Below are positions 57,009 to 64,000 of a DNA stretch of 64,000 nt, piece after piece. Below the pieces are notes generated by a model. It was not told the origin of the DNA. It searched no databases and saw nothing but the letters and a program-made list of their open reading frames with translations. Source of the stretch: Desulforamulus reducens MI-1 (GTDB lineage Bacteria > Bacillota > Desulfotomaculia > Desulfotomaculales > Desulfotomaculaceae); contig NC_009253.1 of NCBI RefSeq assembly GCF_000016165.1, positions 3,049,484 through 3,113,483 on the forward strand, written 5' to 3'. Position numbers and translations under genes: made by a program. Positions within the stretch are counted from its first letter, which is position 1. Each line of letters begins with the position of its first letter.

Positions 57009-57029
57009 GTCTGTTCACTCTCCTTAAAA

Positions 57030-57187
57030 GACTGACTTCCGCCTGAAGTATACGAGAGCCTTTGATATACTCTTCGAAAACAAGTACTCTTTCGAGCATA
57101 ACCTAAAGAAGGTCACAGGTCAGTAGGCGGAAGGTTATTTTAACCCCTAGGCATATCAGAAAGTTTTGTATCTGTATATCTAAGGGC
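57030..57187 (+). repeat. dispersed intergenic repeat, divergent copy F
   Basis: CTTCCGCCTGAAGTATACGA, GAGCCTTTGATATAC, then a diverged 3' hairpin CCCCTAGGCATATCAGAAAG, TTTTGTAT, CTGTATATCTAAGGG. An AGTAGGCGGAAGG inverted against the start adds a second pairing. Confidence 0.5.
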
Positions 57188-57249
57188 TTATAATATAGAC
57201 GCTGTATCTACCAATATGTAACAAGACTTCCAGAAAAAAAATAAATGTA

Positions 57250-57275
57250 AAAACCTCGGCAAAGCCGAGGTCTTA
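57250..57275 (-). terminator. terminator of the amtB-glnB transcript
   Basis: Minus strand ACCTCGGC-TTT-GCCGAGGT followed by TTTTACATTTATTTTTTTT. Confidence 0.85.
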
Positions 57276-57315
57276 AACTAAAAACCTTGATAGTATCTAT
57301 AAAGTGTTTGGGGCA

Positions 57316-57654
57316 TTAAATAGCCTCCTCTCCCTGTTCGCTTGTTCTTATGCGAATGACATTAGTTACAGGATAAAGAAAGATTTTTCCATCACCAATT
57401 TCCCCACTATGAGCCGCTTCACTAATAACCTCAACGCATTTATCAACCCAGTTGTCTTTGACAATAAGTTCAACCTTAACCTTGGGTAAAAGGTTTATGC
57501 TATATTCAGCACCCCGATAGACCTCTTTTCGCCCCTTTTGGTGACCGCAGCCAATGACCTGGGAAACAGTCATACCATGAATGCCAAGTTTATTAAGAGC
57601 ATCTTTAACATCCTCCAACTTACCAGGACGGACGATGGCTTCAATTTTAGTCAT
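57316..57654 (-). CDS. glnB: PII signal protein (GlnB/GlnK)
   Basis: 112 residues. T-loop RGAEYSINLLPK carries Tyr51, the residue modified in many PII proteins; C-terminal GDGKIFLYPV. Senses ATP/ADP and 2-oxoglutarate and typically gates AmtB. Lies 48 bp downstream of amtB, so cotranscribed with the transporter it probably controls. Confidence 0.92.
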   Translation of the reverse strand: MTKIEAIVRPGKLEDVKDALNKLGIHGMTVSQVIGCGHQKGRKEVYRGAEYSINLLPKVKVELIVKDNWVDKCVEVISEAAHSGEIGDGKIFLYPVTNVIRIRTSEQGEEAI

Positions 57655-57702
57655 CTTTACTTCCTCCTTCTCGAAAAAGAAATGAATTACATTAACTTTA
57701 AC

Positions 57703-59076
57703 TTAAACAGTTTTAACCGTTGAACCAGCTAAGTTTGAGGAAGTCTTTACTTCACGGGTAATGGAACCACCAAAGGTATCTGCATAAGCATAGGCAGTTT
57801 CACCATGGACGCTGGTGTCCAGACCAAATACTTCATCACCCTCAGATACTCTCAGGCTGGTAAAGATACTGATAACTTTAAGGATTAAAAAAGTAACCAG
57901 AGCAGCAAAAGCAATAGTAGCAGCAACACCAATCAATTGGGTACTCAATTGGGCAGCATTGCCATAGAATAACCCATCTGCCCCTGCATCGTTAACAGAC
58001 TTGCTGGCAAATAACCCTGTGGCGATGGCTCCCCAAGTACCACCAACACCATGAATACCAAAGGCATCCAGAGCATCATCATAACCCAGTTTTGCTTTAA
58101 CTACTGCCACTGCAAAGTAGCACAGAGGACCAACCACTAAACCGATGATAACAGCAGGCATAGCACTTACAAAACCAGCAGCGGGAGTAATGGCCACTAG
58201 ACCAGCCACAGCACCCGATACACAGCCCAGGACAGTGGGTTTTCCATGGTGTGCCCATTCAGCCAGTACCCAGGAAAGTCCCCCAGCAGCAGCGGCAATA
58301 TGGGTAACTGCAAAGGCACTGGCAGCTAAACCATTGGCAGCTAAGGCACTGCCCGCATTGAAACCAAACCAACCAAACCAGAGTAGAGCGGCACCAAGAA
58401 CTGTCATAGGCAGGTTGTGGGGAACCATTGGTTCACTACCGTAACCCTTTCTTTTGCCAATCACCAGTGCTGCAACTAAACCAGCTACACCAGAGCTAAT
58501 GTGTACAACGGTACCACCGGCAAAGTCCAAGGCACCTAATTGCATTAACCAGCCACCACCCCAAACCCAGTGACAAAGGGGAGAATATACAATAGAAACC
58601 CAAATTACAATAAAAGCTAGGAAGGCCTGAAAACGCATTCTTTCCGCAATGGAACCACTTAAAATAGCTACTGTAATAATGGCAAACATCATTTGGAAGG
58701 CCATGAAAATAAAGTGGGGTATTGTACCGCTAGGCTCTTGCCCAACCCCGTTTAACCAAAGGTAATCCAAACCACCAACAACACTGCTAATATCAGTACC
58801 AAAGGCTAAAGAATAACCATATAAGACCCAGATAACAGAAACAACGCATAGAACAATAAAACTCAGCATTATGGTACTCAGTACGTTTTTCTTGCGAACC
58901 ATACCACCATAAAATAGTGCCAGTCCTGGTGTCATAATCATTACCATTGCAGAAGAAATAATAATAAAAGTCGTATCCCCTGTATCAGTGGCGGGAGTTT
59001 CTCCTGCCCAAGCGATTGCCGGCAGCAGCAACAGAGTGAACAGTGTCATAAATAATGTTTTCATTCTGTTTGTCAT
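57703..59076 (-). CDS. amtB: ammonium transporter
   Basis: 457 residues. Signal-like first helix, then eleven helices; signature ALDFAGGTVVHISSGVAGLVAALVIG (motif about 180-205) with the twin-His region, and DDALDAFGIHGVGGTWGAIATGL. Imports ammonium/ammonia. TAGGAGGG precedes ATG 59076. An ANTAR-type attenuator lies between it and the upstream PII gene. Confidence 0.95.
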   Translation of the reverse strand: MTNRMKTLFMTLFTLLLLPAIAWAGETPATDTGDTTFIIISSAMVMIMTPGLALFYGGMVRKKNVLSTIMLSFIVLCVVSVIWVLYGYSLAFGTDISSVVGGLDYLWLNGVGQEPSGTIPHFIFMAFQMMFAIITVAILSGSIAERMRFQAFLAFIVIWVSIVYSPLCHWVWGGGWLMQLGALDFAGGTVVHISSGVAGLVAALVIGKRKGYGSEPMVPHNLPMTVLGAALLWFGWFGFNAGSALAANGLAASAFAVTHIAAAAGGLSWVLAEWAHHGKPTVLGCVSGAVAGLVAITPAAGFVSAMPAVIIGLVVGPLCYFAVAVVKAKLGYDDALDAFGIHGVGGTWGAIATGLFASKSVNDAGADGLFYGNAAQLSTQLIGVAATIAFAALVTFLILKVISIFTSLRVSEGDEVFGLDTSVHGETAYAYADTFGGSITREVKTSSNLAGSTVKTV

Positions 59077-59145
59077 TTTAAACCCTCCTAGTAATTATTA
59101 TCTGAAGCCTTTCTGGGGGTACCCTTCCAGTTAAGACTCCTATAA

Positions 59146-59198
59146 AAAGTGAAGGCTTTGCCCTTATGTAAATCGAAAAGCTTTATACTTTCTGCCCT
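59146..59198 (+). repeat. dispersed intergenic repeat, partial copy G
   Basis: GGCTTTGCCCTTATGTAAAT, then GAAAAG-CTTTATA-CTTTCTGCCC: the 3' part of the repeat with a damaged distal arm, inside the amtB leader. Confidence 0.5.
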
Positions 59199-59270
59199 AA
59201 AAATTAAAACTTTTCATTTATCAGTGGTGCCATCAAGCGGTATGATAGTCTGATTTGCCAAGAACAAAAA

Positions 59271-59322
59271 GTGCCCTCTGGTATAAGGCGAACTAACCTT
59301 ATGCCAGAGGGCACCTTTGCCC
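59271..59322 (-). promoter_or_regulatory. ANTAR-type attenuator between the PII gene and amtB
   Basis: Minus strand: GGGC[AAAGGU]GCCC hairpin (59322-59309), hexaloop with A1 and G4. Its 3' arm enters a terminator with 18-nt arms, GTGCCCTCTGG-C-ATAAGG and CCTTAT-A-CCAGAGGGCAC (59314-59271), followed by TTTTTGTTCTT. CAATAGG (59340-59334) upstream also occurs in the glnA leader at the matching place. Confidence 0.75.
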
Positions 59323-59346
59323 AAAAATTTTATCCTATTGTACTTA

Positions 59347-59685
59347 TTAAAGAGCCTCGCTACCGGAATCCCCGGTGCGAATTCTTATGGCATTTTCCAC
59401 TGGGTATATAAATATCTTACCATCTCCCACTTCCCCAGTCCGGGCGGTTCGAACAATTTGGTCTACTACTTCTTCAACCCTTAGATCCGTTAGAATTATT
59501 TCCACTTTAATTTTAGGCAGCAGGTTAATTGTATACTCCTGCCCCCTGTAGACATTTACCCTACCCTTTTGATTTCCACAACCCATGACTTGGGAAACTG
59601 TCATTCCTTTAATGCCATATTTATCTAAAACTTTCTTAATTTCTTCCAGTTTACTGGGACGGATAATGGCTTCTATTTTTTTCAT
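59347..59685 (-). CDS. glnK: PII signal protein (GlnB/GlnK), second copy
   Basis: 112 residues, Tyr51 in RGQEYTINLLPK, C-terminal GDGKIFIYPVENAIRIRTG. About 65 percent identical by eye to the PII protein downstream of amtB. AGGAGGG precedes ATG 59685. It is preceded by an attenuator and followed by another, so it may be expressed under different conditions from amtB. Confidence 0.92.
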   Translation of the reverse strand: MKKIEAIIRPSKLEEIKKVLDKYGIKGMTVSQVMGCGNQKGRVNVYRGQEYTINLLPKIKVEIILTDLRVEEVVDQIVRTARTGEVGDGKIFIYPVENAIRIRTGDSGSEAL

Positions 59686-59737
59686 CTCTTACCCTCCTAC
59701 GCTACTGTTTTGACATGCGCAGGGAGTGGCAATAAAT

Positions 59738-59811
59738 AAGGCTCAATGTCCGTTAATTCCGGTCATTGAGCCTTCGTTGGCCTTTATGTTTGGGGTACGC
59801 CTTCGTTCCCC
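59738..59811 (-). promoter_or_regulatory. ANTAR-type attenuator in the leader of the second PII gene
   Basis: Minus strand: hairpin GGCC[AACGAA]GGCU (59782-59769), hexaloop A1 and G4, overlapping the 5' arm of terminator AAGGCTCAATG / CATTGAGCCTT (59774-59738; U-tract weak: ATTTATT). Upstream, GGGGAACGAAGGCGTACCCC (59811-59792) forms a hairpin whose loop includes the same AACGAAGGC string, a plausible first hairpin of the pair. Confidence 0.65.
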
Positions 59812-59824
59812 TGCTACTAATGTT

Positions 59825-59853
59825 ATTATATGCTTAAGTATCAAGTTTTGCAA
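59825..59853 (-). promoter_or_regulatory. promoter of the second PII gene
   Basis: Minus strand TTGCAA, 17 bp, TATAAT, leading straight into the attenuator. Confidence 0.6.
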
Positions 59854-59883
59854 TGGCAAATAAATTGATATCCTGTATACTTG

Positions 59884-60459
59884 TTAAATACCCATTTCAT
59901 TGGCTGTTATAATTGCTTCGGCCACCGCTTTTATGTTTGTTCTCTTCTTCATGGCAGCCTGCTGAATGGCTTTATGGGCTTGTTCCTCGGTAAAACCCCT
60001 TTGCTTCATCAGAATACCCTTGGCCTTTTCGACAACTTTTCTAGCCTTTAAAGTATTTTGCAATTCGTTAAGTTGTTGTTGCAATTGGAGAAAACGCTTA
60101 TGAGAGGATGCCGCTGCTTCAACCGCTGCGTAAACCTGGTCCTCCAGATAGGGTCGCATTAAAAAAGCAGAGATTACATCCCTGGCCCTTTCCACCAGGG
60201 CCTTATTGCCCTGGGAAACCATCAAAACCACAGGAGCTAAATTCTCTTCGGTTATGATTTTCGCTACCTGCATACCATCCAGGGCAGGCAGGTAATCATC
60301 CAGTAAAACAACTTCCGGCATTGTGGATCGTATAGCTTTCAGCGCATTCATACCGCTTGTTGCCTCTGCCACCACAGGGTAACCCAAGCGTGTCAGCATT
60401 TGCCTTAACTGAGATAATTCTGCTTTATCACCGCTAGCTATCACAAGCCTTCTGTCCAT
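59884..60459 (-). CDS. ANTAR-domain response regulator, second copy
   Basis: 191 residues: receiver-like domain (1-120), coiled coil (about 118-140, LQLQQQLNELQNTL) and ANTAR domain (KVVEKAKGILMKQRGFTEEQAHKAIQ, motif about 140-165). Asp54 (VVLLDD) is kept, but the acidic pair near the N-terminus is Ser9-Gly10 and the conserved Lys is Arg102 (LMRP). So classical phosphorylation is doubtful. It sits just upstream of the two attenuators before glnK and amtB, its likely targets. It lies 14 bp behind alr. Confidence 0.9.
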   Translation of the reverse strand: MDRRLVIASGDKAELSQLRQMLTRLGYPVVAEATSGMNALKAIRSTMPEVVLLDDYLPALDGMQVAKIITEENLAPVVLMVSQGNKALVERARDVISAFLMRPYLEDQVYAAVEAAASSHKRFLQLQQQLNELQNTLKARKVVEKAKGILMKQRGFTEEQAHKAIQQAAMKKRTNIKAVAEAIITANEMGI

Positions 60460-60473
60460 ACTTCATCTCCCAG

Positions 60474-61586
60474 CTAACCTATATATACCCGAGGTACCCT
60501 GCTCCCTACCCAGCAAACAACTTCATAATTAATAGTGCCCAGCCATGTGGCCACTTCTTCAACCGGCAGTTCAGCACCACCAAATATGATCACTTCATCG
60601 TGTACTTTTACTTCTGCTATATGCCCTACATCGACCATGCATTGATCCATGCATACCCTGCCAACTACCCGTGCCCTTTTCCCCTTGACAAGAACTTGCC
60701 CTTTGGAGGACAACAATCGTGGATAGCCGTCTGCATACCCCAAAGGCAAAGAAGCAATGTCTGTTTCCTGCGGAACAGTATAGGTGCATCCATAACTAAT
60801 TTTAGTCCCAGAATTAACCTTTTTTACATGGGTAATTCTGGCCTTTAATGTCATGGCCGGTTGTAATAGAAGTTTGCCTTTATCTACTTCTTCTGATGGG
60901 TAAAGACCATATAGGATAATACCCGGGCGGACAAGATCGAGGTACGTTTCTGGAAATTCCATAATGGCTGCACTGTTGGCACAATGACGCAACGAAAAGG
61001 TTATTCCCTGTTCCTCCAATCGGTTTAATACCAACATAAAACGCTTAAATTGCCAGCGGGTATAGCTTTTATCTTGTTCATCAGCAGTGGCAAAGTGGGT
61101 ATAAATCCCCTCAACATCCAACCCGTTTAATGCACATACTGCAGTAATTTCAGCCAAACCCTCTTCGTCAGGGGTAAATCCGATACGTCCCATGCCGGTA
61201 TCCACCTTCAGGTGAACCGTGGCCCTTTGCCCCCTACCCTGGGCAATGGCTGCTATTTTTTTTGCCAAATCAAATCTAAAAACCGTTAAGGTAACATTAT
61301 ATTCTAAAGCATCCCCAATTTGATCCGGAGATATATAGCCTAAAAGTAAAATTGGTACTTTTAATCCTGCCCTGCGAAGTTCCTGGGCCTCGGACAATCT
61401 GGCCACAGCCAATCGTGTGGCTCCTGCCTCTAGGGCCACCCGGGCAACTGGTACAGCACCGTGTCCATAGCCATTGGCTTTCACCACAGCCATAATCTCT
61501 CGATTGGGGCCAACCATTTTTCTGATCTCTTTTATATTATGTCTGATGGCTTCCAAGTTTATCTCTGCCCAGATGGGTTCTTTCAT
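60474..61586 (-). CDS. alr: alanine racemase
   Basis: 370 residues. PLP Lys in VVKANGYGHGA (near residue 35), the LRHCANSAAIMEFP block and the catalytic Tyr in ISYGCTYTV; SLPLGYADGYPR and the RVCMDQCMVDV block follow. Makes D-alanine for peptidoglycan (and in spores limits L-alanine germination). Placed between ald and the ANTAR gene. Confidence 0.94.
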   Translation of the reverse strand: MKEPIWAEINLEAIRHNIKEIRKMVGPNREIMAVVKANGYGHGAVPVARVALEAGATRLAVARLSEAQELRRAGLKVPILLLGYISPDQIGDALEYNVTLTVFRFDLAKKIAAIAQGRGQRATVHLKVDTGMGRIGFTPDEEGLAEITAVCALNGLDVEGIYTHFATADEQDKSYTRWQFKRFMLVLNRLEEQGITFSLRHCANSAAIMEFPETYLDLVRPGIILYGLYPSEEVDKGKLLLQPAMTLKARITHVKKVNSGTKISYGCTYTVPQETDIASLPLGYADGYPRLLSSKGQVLVKGKRARVVGRVCMDQCMVDVGHIAEVKVHDEVIIFGGAELPVEEVATWLGTINYEVVCWVGSRVPRVYIG

Positions 61587-61675
61587 ATCATGTCACCTGC
61601 CATCATTCTCTTTTTCTTTTATTTTAGCATAAAACAAAAAAAAATGCTTGGACAAGCCCAAGCAAGTTTCCTTGT

Positions 61676-62800
61676 TTAGATAGCGTCGATAGCCTCTGGT
61701 AGTGGAGTATAGGCTAAATTTAAGGCATCTGCCACTGCCTTAAAGGTGCATTTGCCGGCAACTACATTGACTCCTTTGGCCAGGGCACAGTTATCTTTAA
61801 TGGCCTGTAGCCATCCCTTGTTTGCCAATTGCAGGGCATAGGGAAGGGTAACGTTTGTTAAAGCAAAGGTAGAAGTACGTGCCACAGCCCCGGGCATATT
61901 AGCCACTGAATAATGAATGACCCCATACTTTTCGTAGGTGGGTTCACTATGGGTGGTCACCCTGTCAATGGTCTCGATGGACCCACCCTGGTCAATGGCC
62001 ACATCCACAATGACGGAACCAGGCTTCATCTCTCTTACCATGGCCTCAGTGACCAATTTGGGTGCCTTAGCACCTGGAATTAAGACAGCCCCCACCAGTA
62101 GGTCCGCTTTCCTAACAGCCTCCGCAATATTGTAGCTGTTGGACATAACTGTATGGATACGTCCACCAAATAAATCATCTAAATAACGTAACCTATCAAC
62201 GTTGACATCAACAATGGTTACATTGGCGCCTAAACCCATGGCCATTTTAGCCGCGTTGGTGCCCACAATTCCACCACCCACAACAACAACCTCAGCTGCT
62301 GGAACCCCTGGTACGCCACCTAACAGAACGCCTGCACCACCGTAGTTCTTCTCTAAATATCTTGCACCAATTTGGATAGACATGCGGCCTGCCACCTCAG
62401 ACATGGGTGTCAACAGGGGCAAAGCACCGTTATCTAATTGAATGGTTTCATAGGCTATACCTACAACTTTTTTGTTAAGAAGGGCTGCTGTCAGTTCCGG
62501 TTCAGGGGCAAGATGAAGATAGGTAAAGAGCAATTGTCCTTCCTTAAATAAATCATATTCTGCAGGTAAGGGCTCTTTAACTTTGATAATCATATCTGAT
62601 TTGTCAAAAACCTCTTTGGCAGTATCCAAAATCTGAGCCCCTGCCTTAATATATGCCTCATCAGCAATTCCACTGCCCACACCAGCGTTATGCTCAATAA
62701 AAACCCGATGTCCGTTATTGACCATGGCCTGCACTCCTGCTGGGGTCATGGCTACACGGTTCTCGTTATTCTTTATCTCCTTGGGAACTCCTATTAGCAT
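61676..62800 (-). CDS. ald: alanine dehydrogenase
   Basis: 374 residues. [18 protein letters not shown] start, KVKEP with the pyruvate-binding Lys, NAD fold [19 protein letters not shown] and IDQGGSIET. Interconverts L-alanine with pyruvate plus ammonium. A terminator-poor 89-bp gap precedes alr. A sigma-54 promoter lies upstream. Confidence 0.95.
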   Translation of the reverse strand: MLIGVPKEIKNNENRVAMTPAGVQAMVNNGHRVFIEHNAGVGSGIADEAYIKAGAQILDTAKEVFDKSDMIIKVKEPLPAEYDLFKEGQLLFTYLHLAPEPELTAALLNKKVVGIAYETIQLDNGALPLLTPMSEVAGRMSIQIGARYLEKNYGGAGVLLGGVPGVPAAEVVVVGGGIVGTNAAKMAMGLGANVTIVDVNVDRLRYLDDLFGGRIHTVMSNSYNIAEAVRKADLLVGAVLIPGAKAPKLVTEAMVREMKPGSVIVDVAIDQGGSIETIDRVTTHSEPTYEKYGVIHYSVANMPGAVARTSTFALTNVTLPYALQLANKGWLQAIKDNCALAKGVNVVAGKCTFKAVADALNLAYTPLPEAIDAI

Positions 62801-62842
62801 AGTAAAGTCGCCTCCTTATTGGTTTATTATCAATTATACTTA

Positions 62843-62857
62843 GCAAAATTTATGCCA
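62843..62857 (-). promoter_or_regulatory. sigma-54 promoter of ald
   Basis: Minus strand TGGCAT-AAATT-TTGC: GG at 62856-62855 and GC at 62844-62843 with 10 nt between. About 45 bp before the ald start. Confidence 0.8.
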
Positions 62858-62880
62858 CATCATCAGTCAAATACTATCAA

Positions 62881-62988
62881 TGGATTATTTCCAGTTCCGG
62901 CCATCTCGGAAAGTATTATTTCCACTTTTTGTGTTAATATCAGAAAAATGGAATCTTTTCTTTACACTTTTGGACTAAATAGTTTCCA
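62881..62988. promoter_or_regulatory. repeated TGGA/TTTCCA palindromes upstream of ald
   Basis: TGGA-TTATT-TCCA (62881-62893), GGAAA-GTATTA-TTTCC (62908-62923) and TGGA-N10-TCCA (62971-62988): three related sites, 25-140 bp upstream of the sigma-54 promoter, fitting enhancer sites for another activator. They differ from the TGGTRYA class near gcvH. Confidence 0.45.
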
Positions 62989-63157
62989 TTTTGTCATCTA
63001 CCAAGTTTAATATAAATTTTACTTTTTACTTCTATAAAATTAATAATATTGGCATATAATACAACTGGTTTTTCCGGCCAAGCTAAAAACTTCATATTCT
63101 CTTTCATGTTTTAACTTTCCCTGCCACCGACCGGGCAGGCTATTTTTTTGTTAGAAA

Positions 63158-63180
63158 AACCTGTGGCAAAACCACAGGTT
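63158..63180 (-). terminator. terminator after nnrD
   Basis: AACCTGTGG-TTTTG-CCACAGGTT followed by TTTCTAACAAAAAAA on the minus strand. Confidence 0.75.
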
Positions 63181-63192
63181 AGGAAGTTAATA

Positions 63193-64000
63193 TTATTTAG
63201 TCAACACTGCTTTCATGGTAGCGGGTAAAAATCGCACAAGATCGCTGGCCAGTGTGCTGACCTCACTTAATTCCTGAGCCGCCAAGTCCCCTGCATAGCC
63301 ATGAAGATATGCTCCTGCCGCCGCTGCCTGGGTCGGGCTAAATCCCTGGGCCACCAGACTGGCAATTATGCCCGTCAGTGCATCACCGCTGCCACCGGTG
63401 GCCATGCCAGGGTTACCGGTGGGGTTGATGTAAATCTCACCCTCAGGGGTCCCAATGATGGTCTTAGCGCCCTTTAATAATACAACTAAGTTCCAGTCCT
63501 TTGCAGAAGTACCGGTTAGGTAAAGACGTTCTTCTTGTACCTCGTCAATTGTTAACCCTAGCAACCGGCTCATTTCCCCAGGGTGAGGTGTAATAATAGC
63601 AGGTGTTTGTAATTGCTCCAGTAAATGGCTGGCTCCGGCTAAGGCATTTAAGGCGTCTGCATCCAACACAACTGGGATTGTTAATTTTGGCAGTAAATTA
63701 CGAACCAAATCAATGGTCTCTGGATGTGTCGTAATGCCTGGCCCTAGGGCCAACACATCCGCAGACTGACACGCTTCTAAAATCTGTTCCAAAGCCTCTG
63801 TTGACAGGGTCCCCTCTTCGGTTTCCGCTAAACCCTTCGTCATGGCTTCCTCCAGCCCTGCAGCTACCAGCGGTTGAATACTTTGGGGAACCGCCAGGGT
63901 TACTAATCCAGCCCCGGCCCTTAAAGCCCCCCGGGCTGCCATACGTGCTGCGCCACTCATATCTCTGGAACCAGCCACCAACAAAACATGGCCATAGATT
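63193..64000 (-). CDS. nnrD: ADP-dependent NAD(P)H-hydrate dehydratase domain (5' part outside window)
   Basis: Repairs hydrated NAD(P)H. The visible 269 residues are the C-terminal kinase-like domain: GHVLLVAGSRDMSGAARMAARG at the open edge, AITPHPGEMSRLLG, LLKGAKTIIG and the GNPGMATGGSGDALTGIIAS nucleotide site (motif about 190-209). The frame stays open to the right edge, so it may be fused to the usual YjeF epimerase half. Confidence 0.92.
   Translation of the reverse strand, partial: IYGHVLLVAGSRDMSGAARMAARGALRAGAGLVTLAVPQSIQPLVAAGLEEAMTKGLAETEEGTLSTEALEQILEACQSADVLALGPGITTHPETIDLVRNLLPKLTIPVVLDADALNALAGASHLLEQLQTPAIITPHPGEMSRLLGLTIDEVQEERLYLTGTSAKDWNLVVLLKGAKTIIGTPEGEIYINPTGNPGMATGGSGDALTGIIASLVAQGFSPTQAAAAGAYLHGYAGDLAAQELSEVSTLASDLVRFLPATMKAVLTK

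Overview
The window looks like chromosome from a spore-forming anaerobic Firmicute. A Desulfotomaculum/Desulforamulus-type member of the Peptococcaceae is my best inference. The clues are an nifH-nifI1-nifI2-nifD-nifK-nifE-nifN-nifB order, a clostridial insertion in NifD and a short NifK, an anaerobic glpABC glycerol-3-phosphate dehydrogenase, a T-box leader, a spore-germination gene remnant, perfect sigma-54 promoters and moderate-to-low GC. No rRNA, tRNA or CRISPR array was seen.

Layout. 1-4030: 3' part of glnA missing at the edge, an ANTAR antiterminator gene and asnB. 4100-13270: a minus-strand Mo-nitrogenase operon (nifH, I1, I2, D, K, E, N, B, then an AnfO-family gene). 13570-16370: a four-subunit 2-oxoacid:ferredoxin oxidoreductase. 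16.7-23.3 kb: ATPases, a lipoprotein, an IS110-family element and a DUF3298-type exported protein. 23.4-29.5 kb: lpdA, an OsmC protein, a sodium:solute symporter, a sigma-54 activator and gcvH, apparently one sigma-54 regulon. 29.7-32.6 kb: a damaged stretch with a GerAB remnant, a truncated ABC permease, an intact substrate-binding lipoprotein gene and a T-box with a duplicated expression platform. 33.6-41.4 kb: glpP-glpF-glpK-glpA-glpB-glpC. 41.8-57 kb: small Cys-rich and zinc-ribbon proteins, a frameshifted GGDEF gene, a transposase remnant, a YyaL-type protein, a DUF815 ATPase, an HD-GYP protein, a chemoreceptor, a phosphoesterase, a glycosyltransferase and an SLH protein. 57.3-62.8 kb: glnB, amtB, a second PII gene, a second ANTAR regulator, alr and ald. 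The right edge cuts a YjeF/NnrD gene.

How it fits together. Nitrogen is the theme: N2 fixation (nif), ammonium uptake (amtB), four PII-family proteins, glutamine synthetase, asparagine synthetase and alanine metabolism. Leaders of glnA, asnB, the upstream PII gene and amtB each contain an intrinsic terminator overlapped by a small hairpin with an A-n-n-G-n-n hexaloop, the known recognition signature of ANTAR antiterminators. nifH has two tandem terminators in its leader. Two ANTAR proteins are encoded here and both have degenerate receiver domains.

Other signals outside genes: four 18-bp palindromes (TGGTRYA-N4-TGYACCA class; one half-site deviates at one base) beside two perfect sigma-54 promoters that flank the sigma-54 activator gene, and a dispersed intergenic repeat (about seven copies, some partial) whose 3' half is a hairpin with compensatory base changes; two copies lie at the broken edges of pseudogenes.
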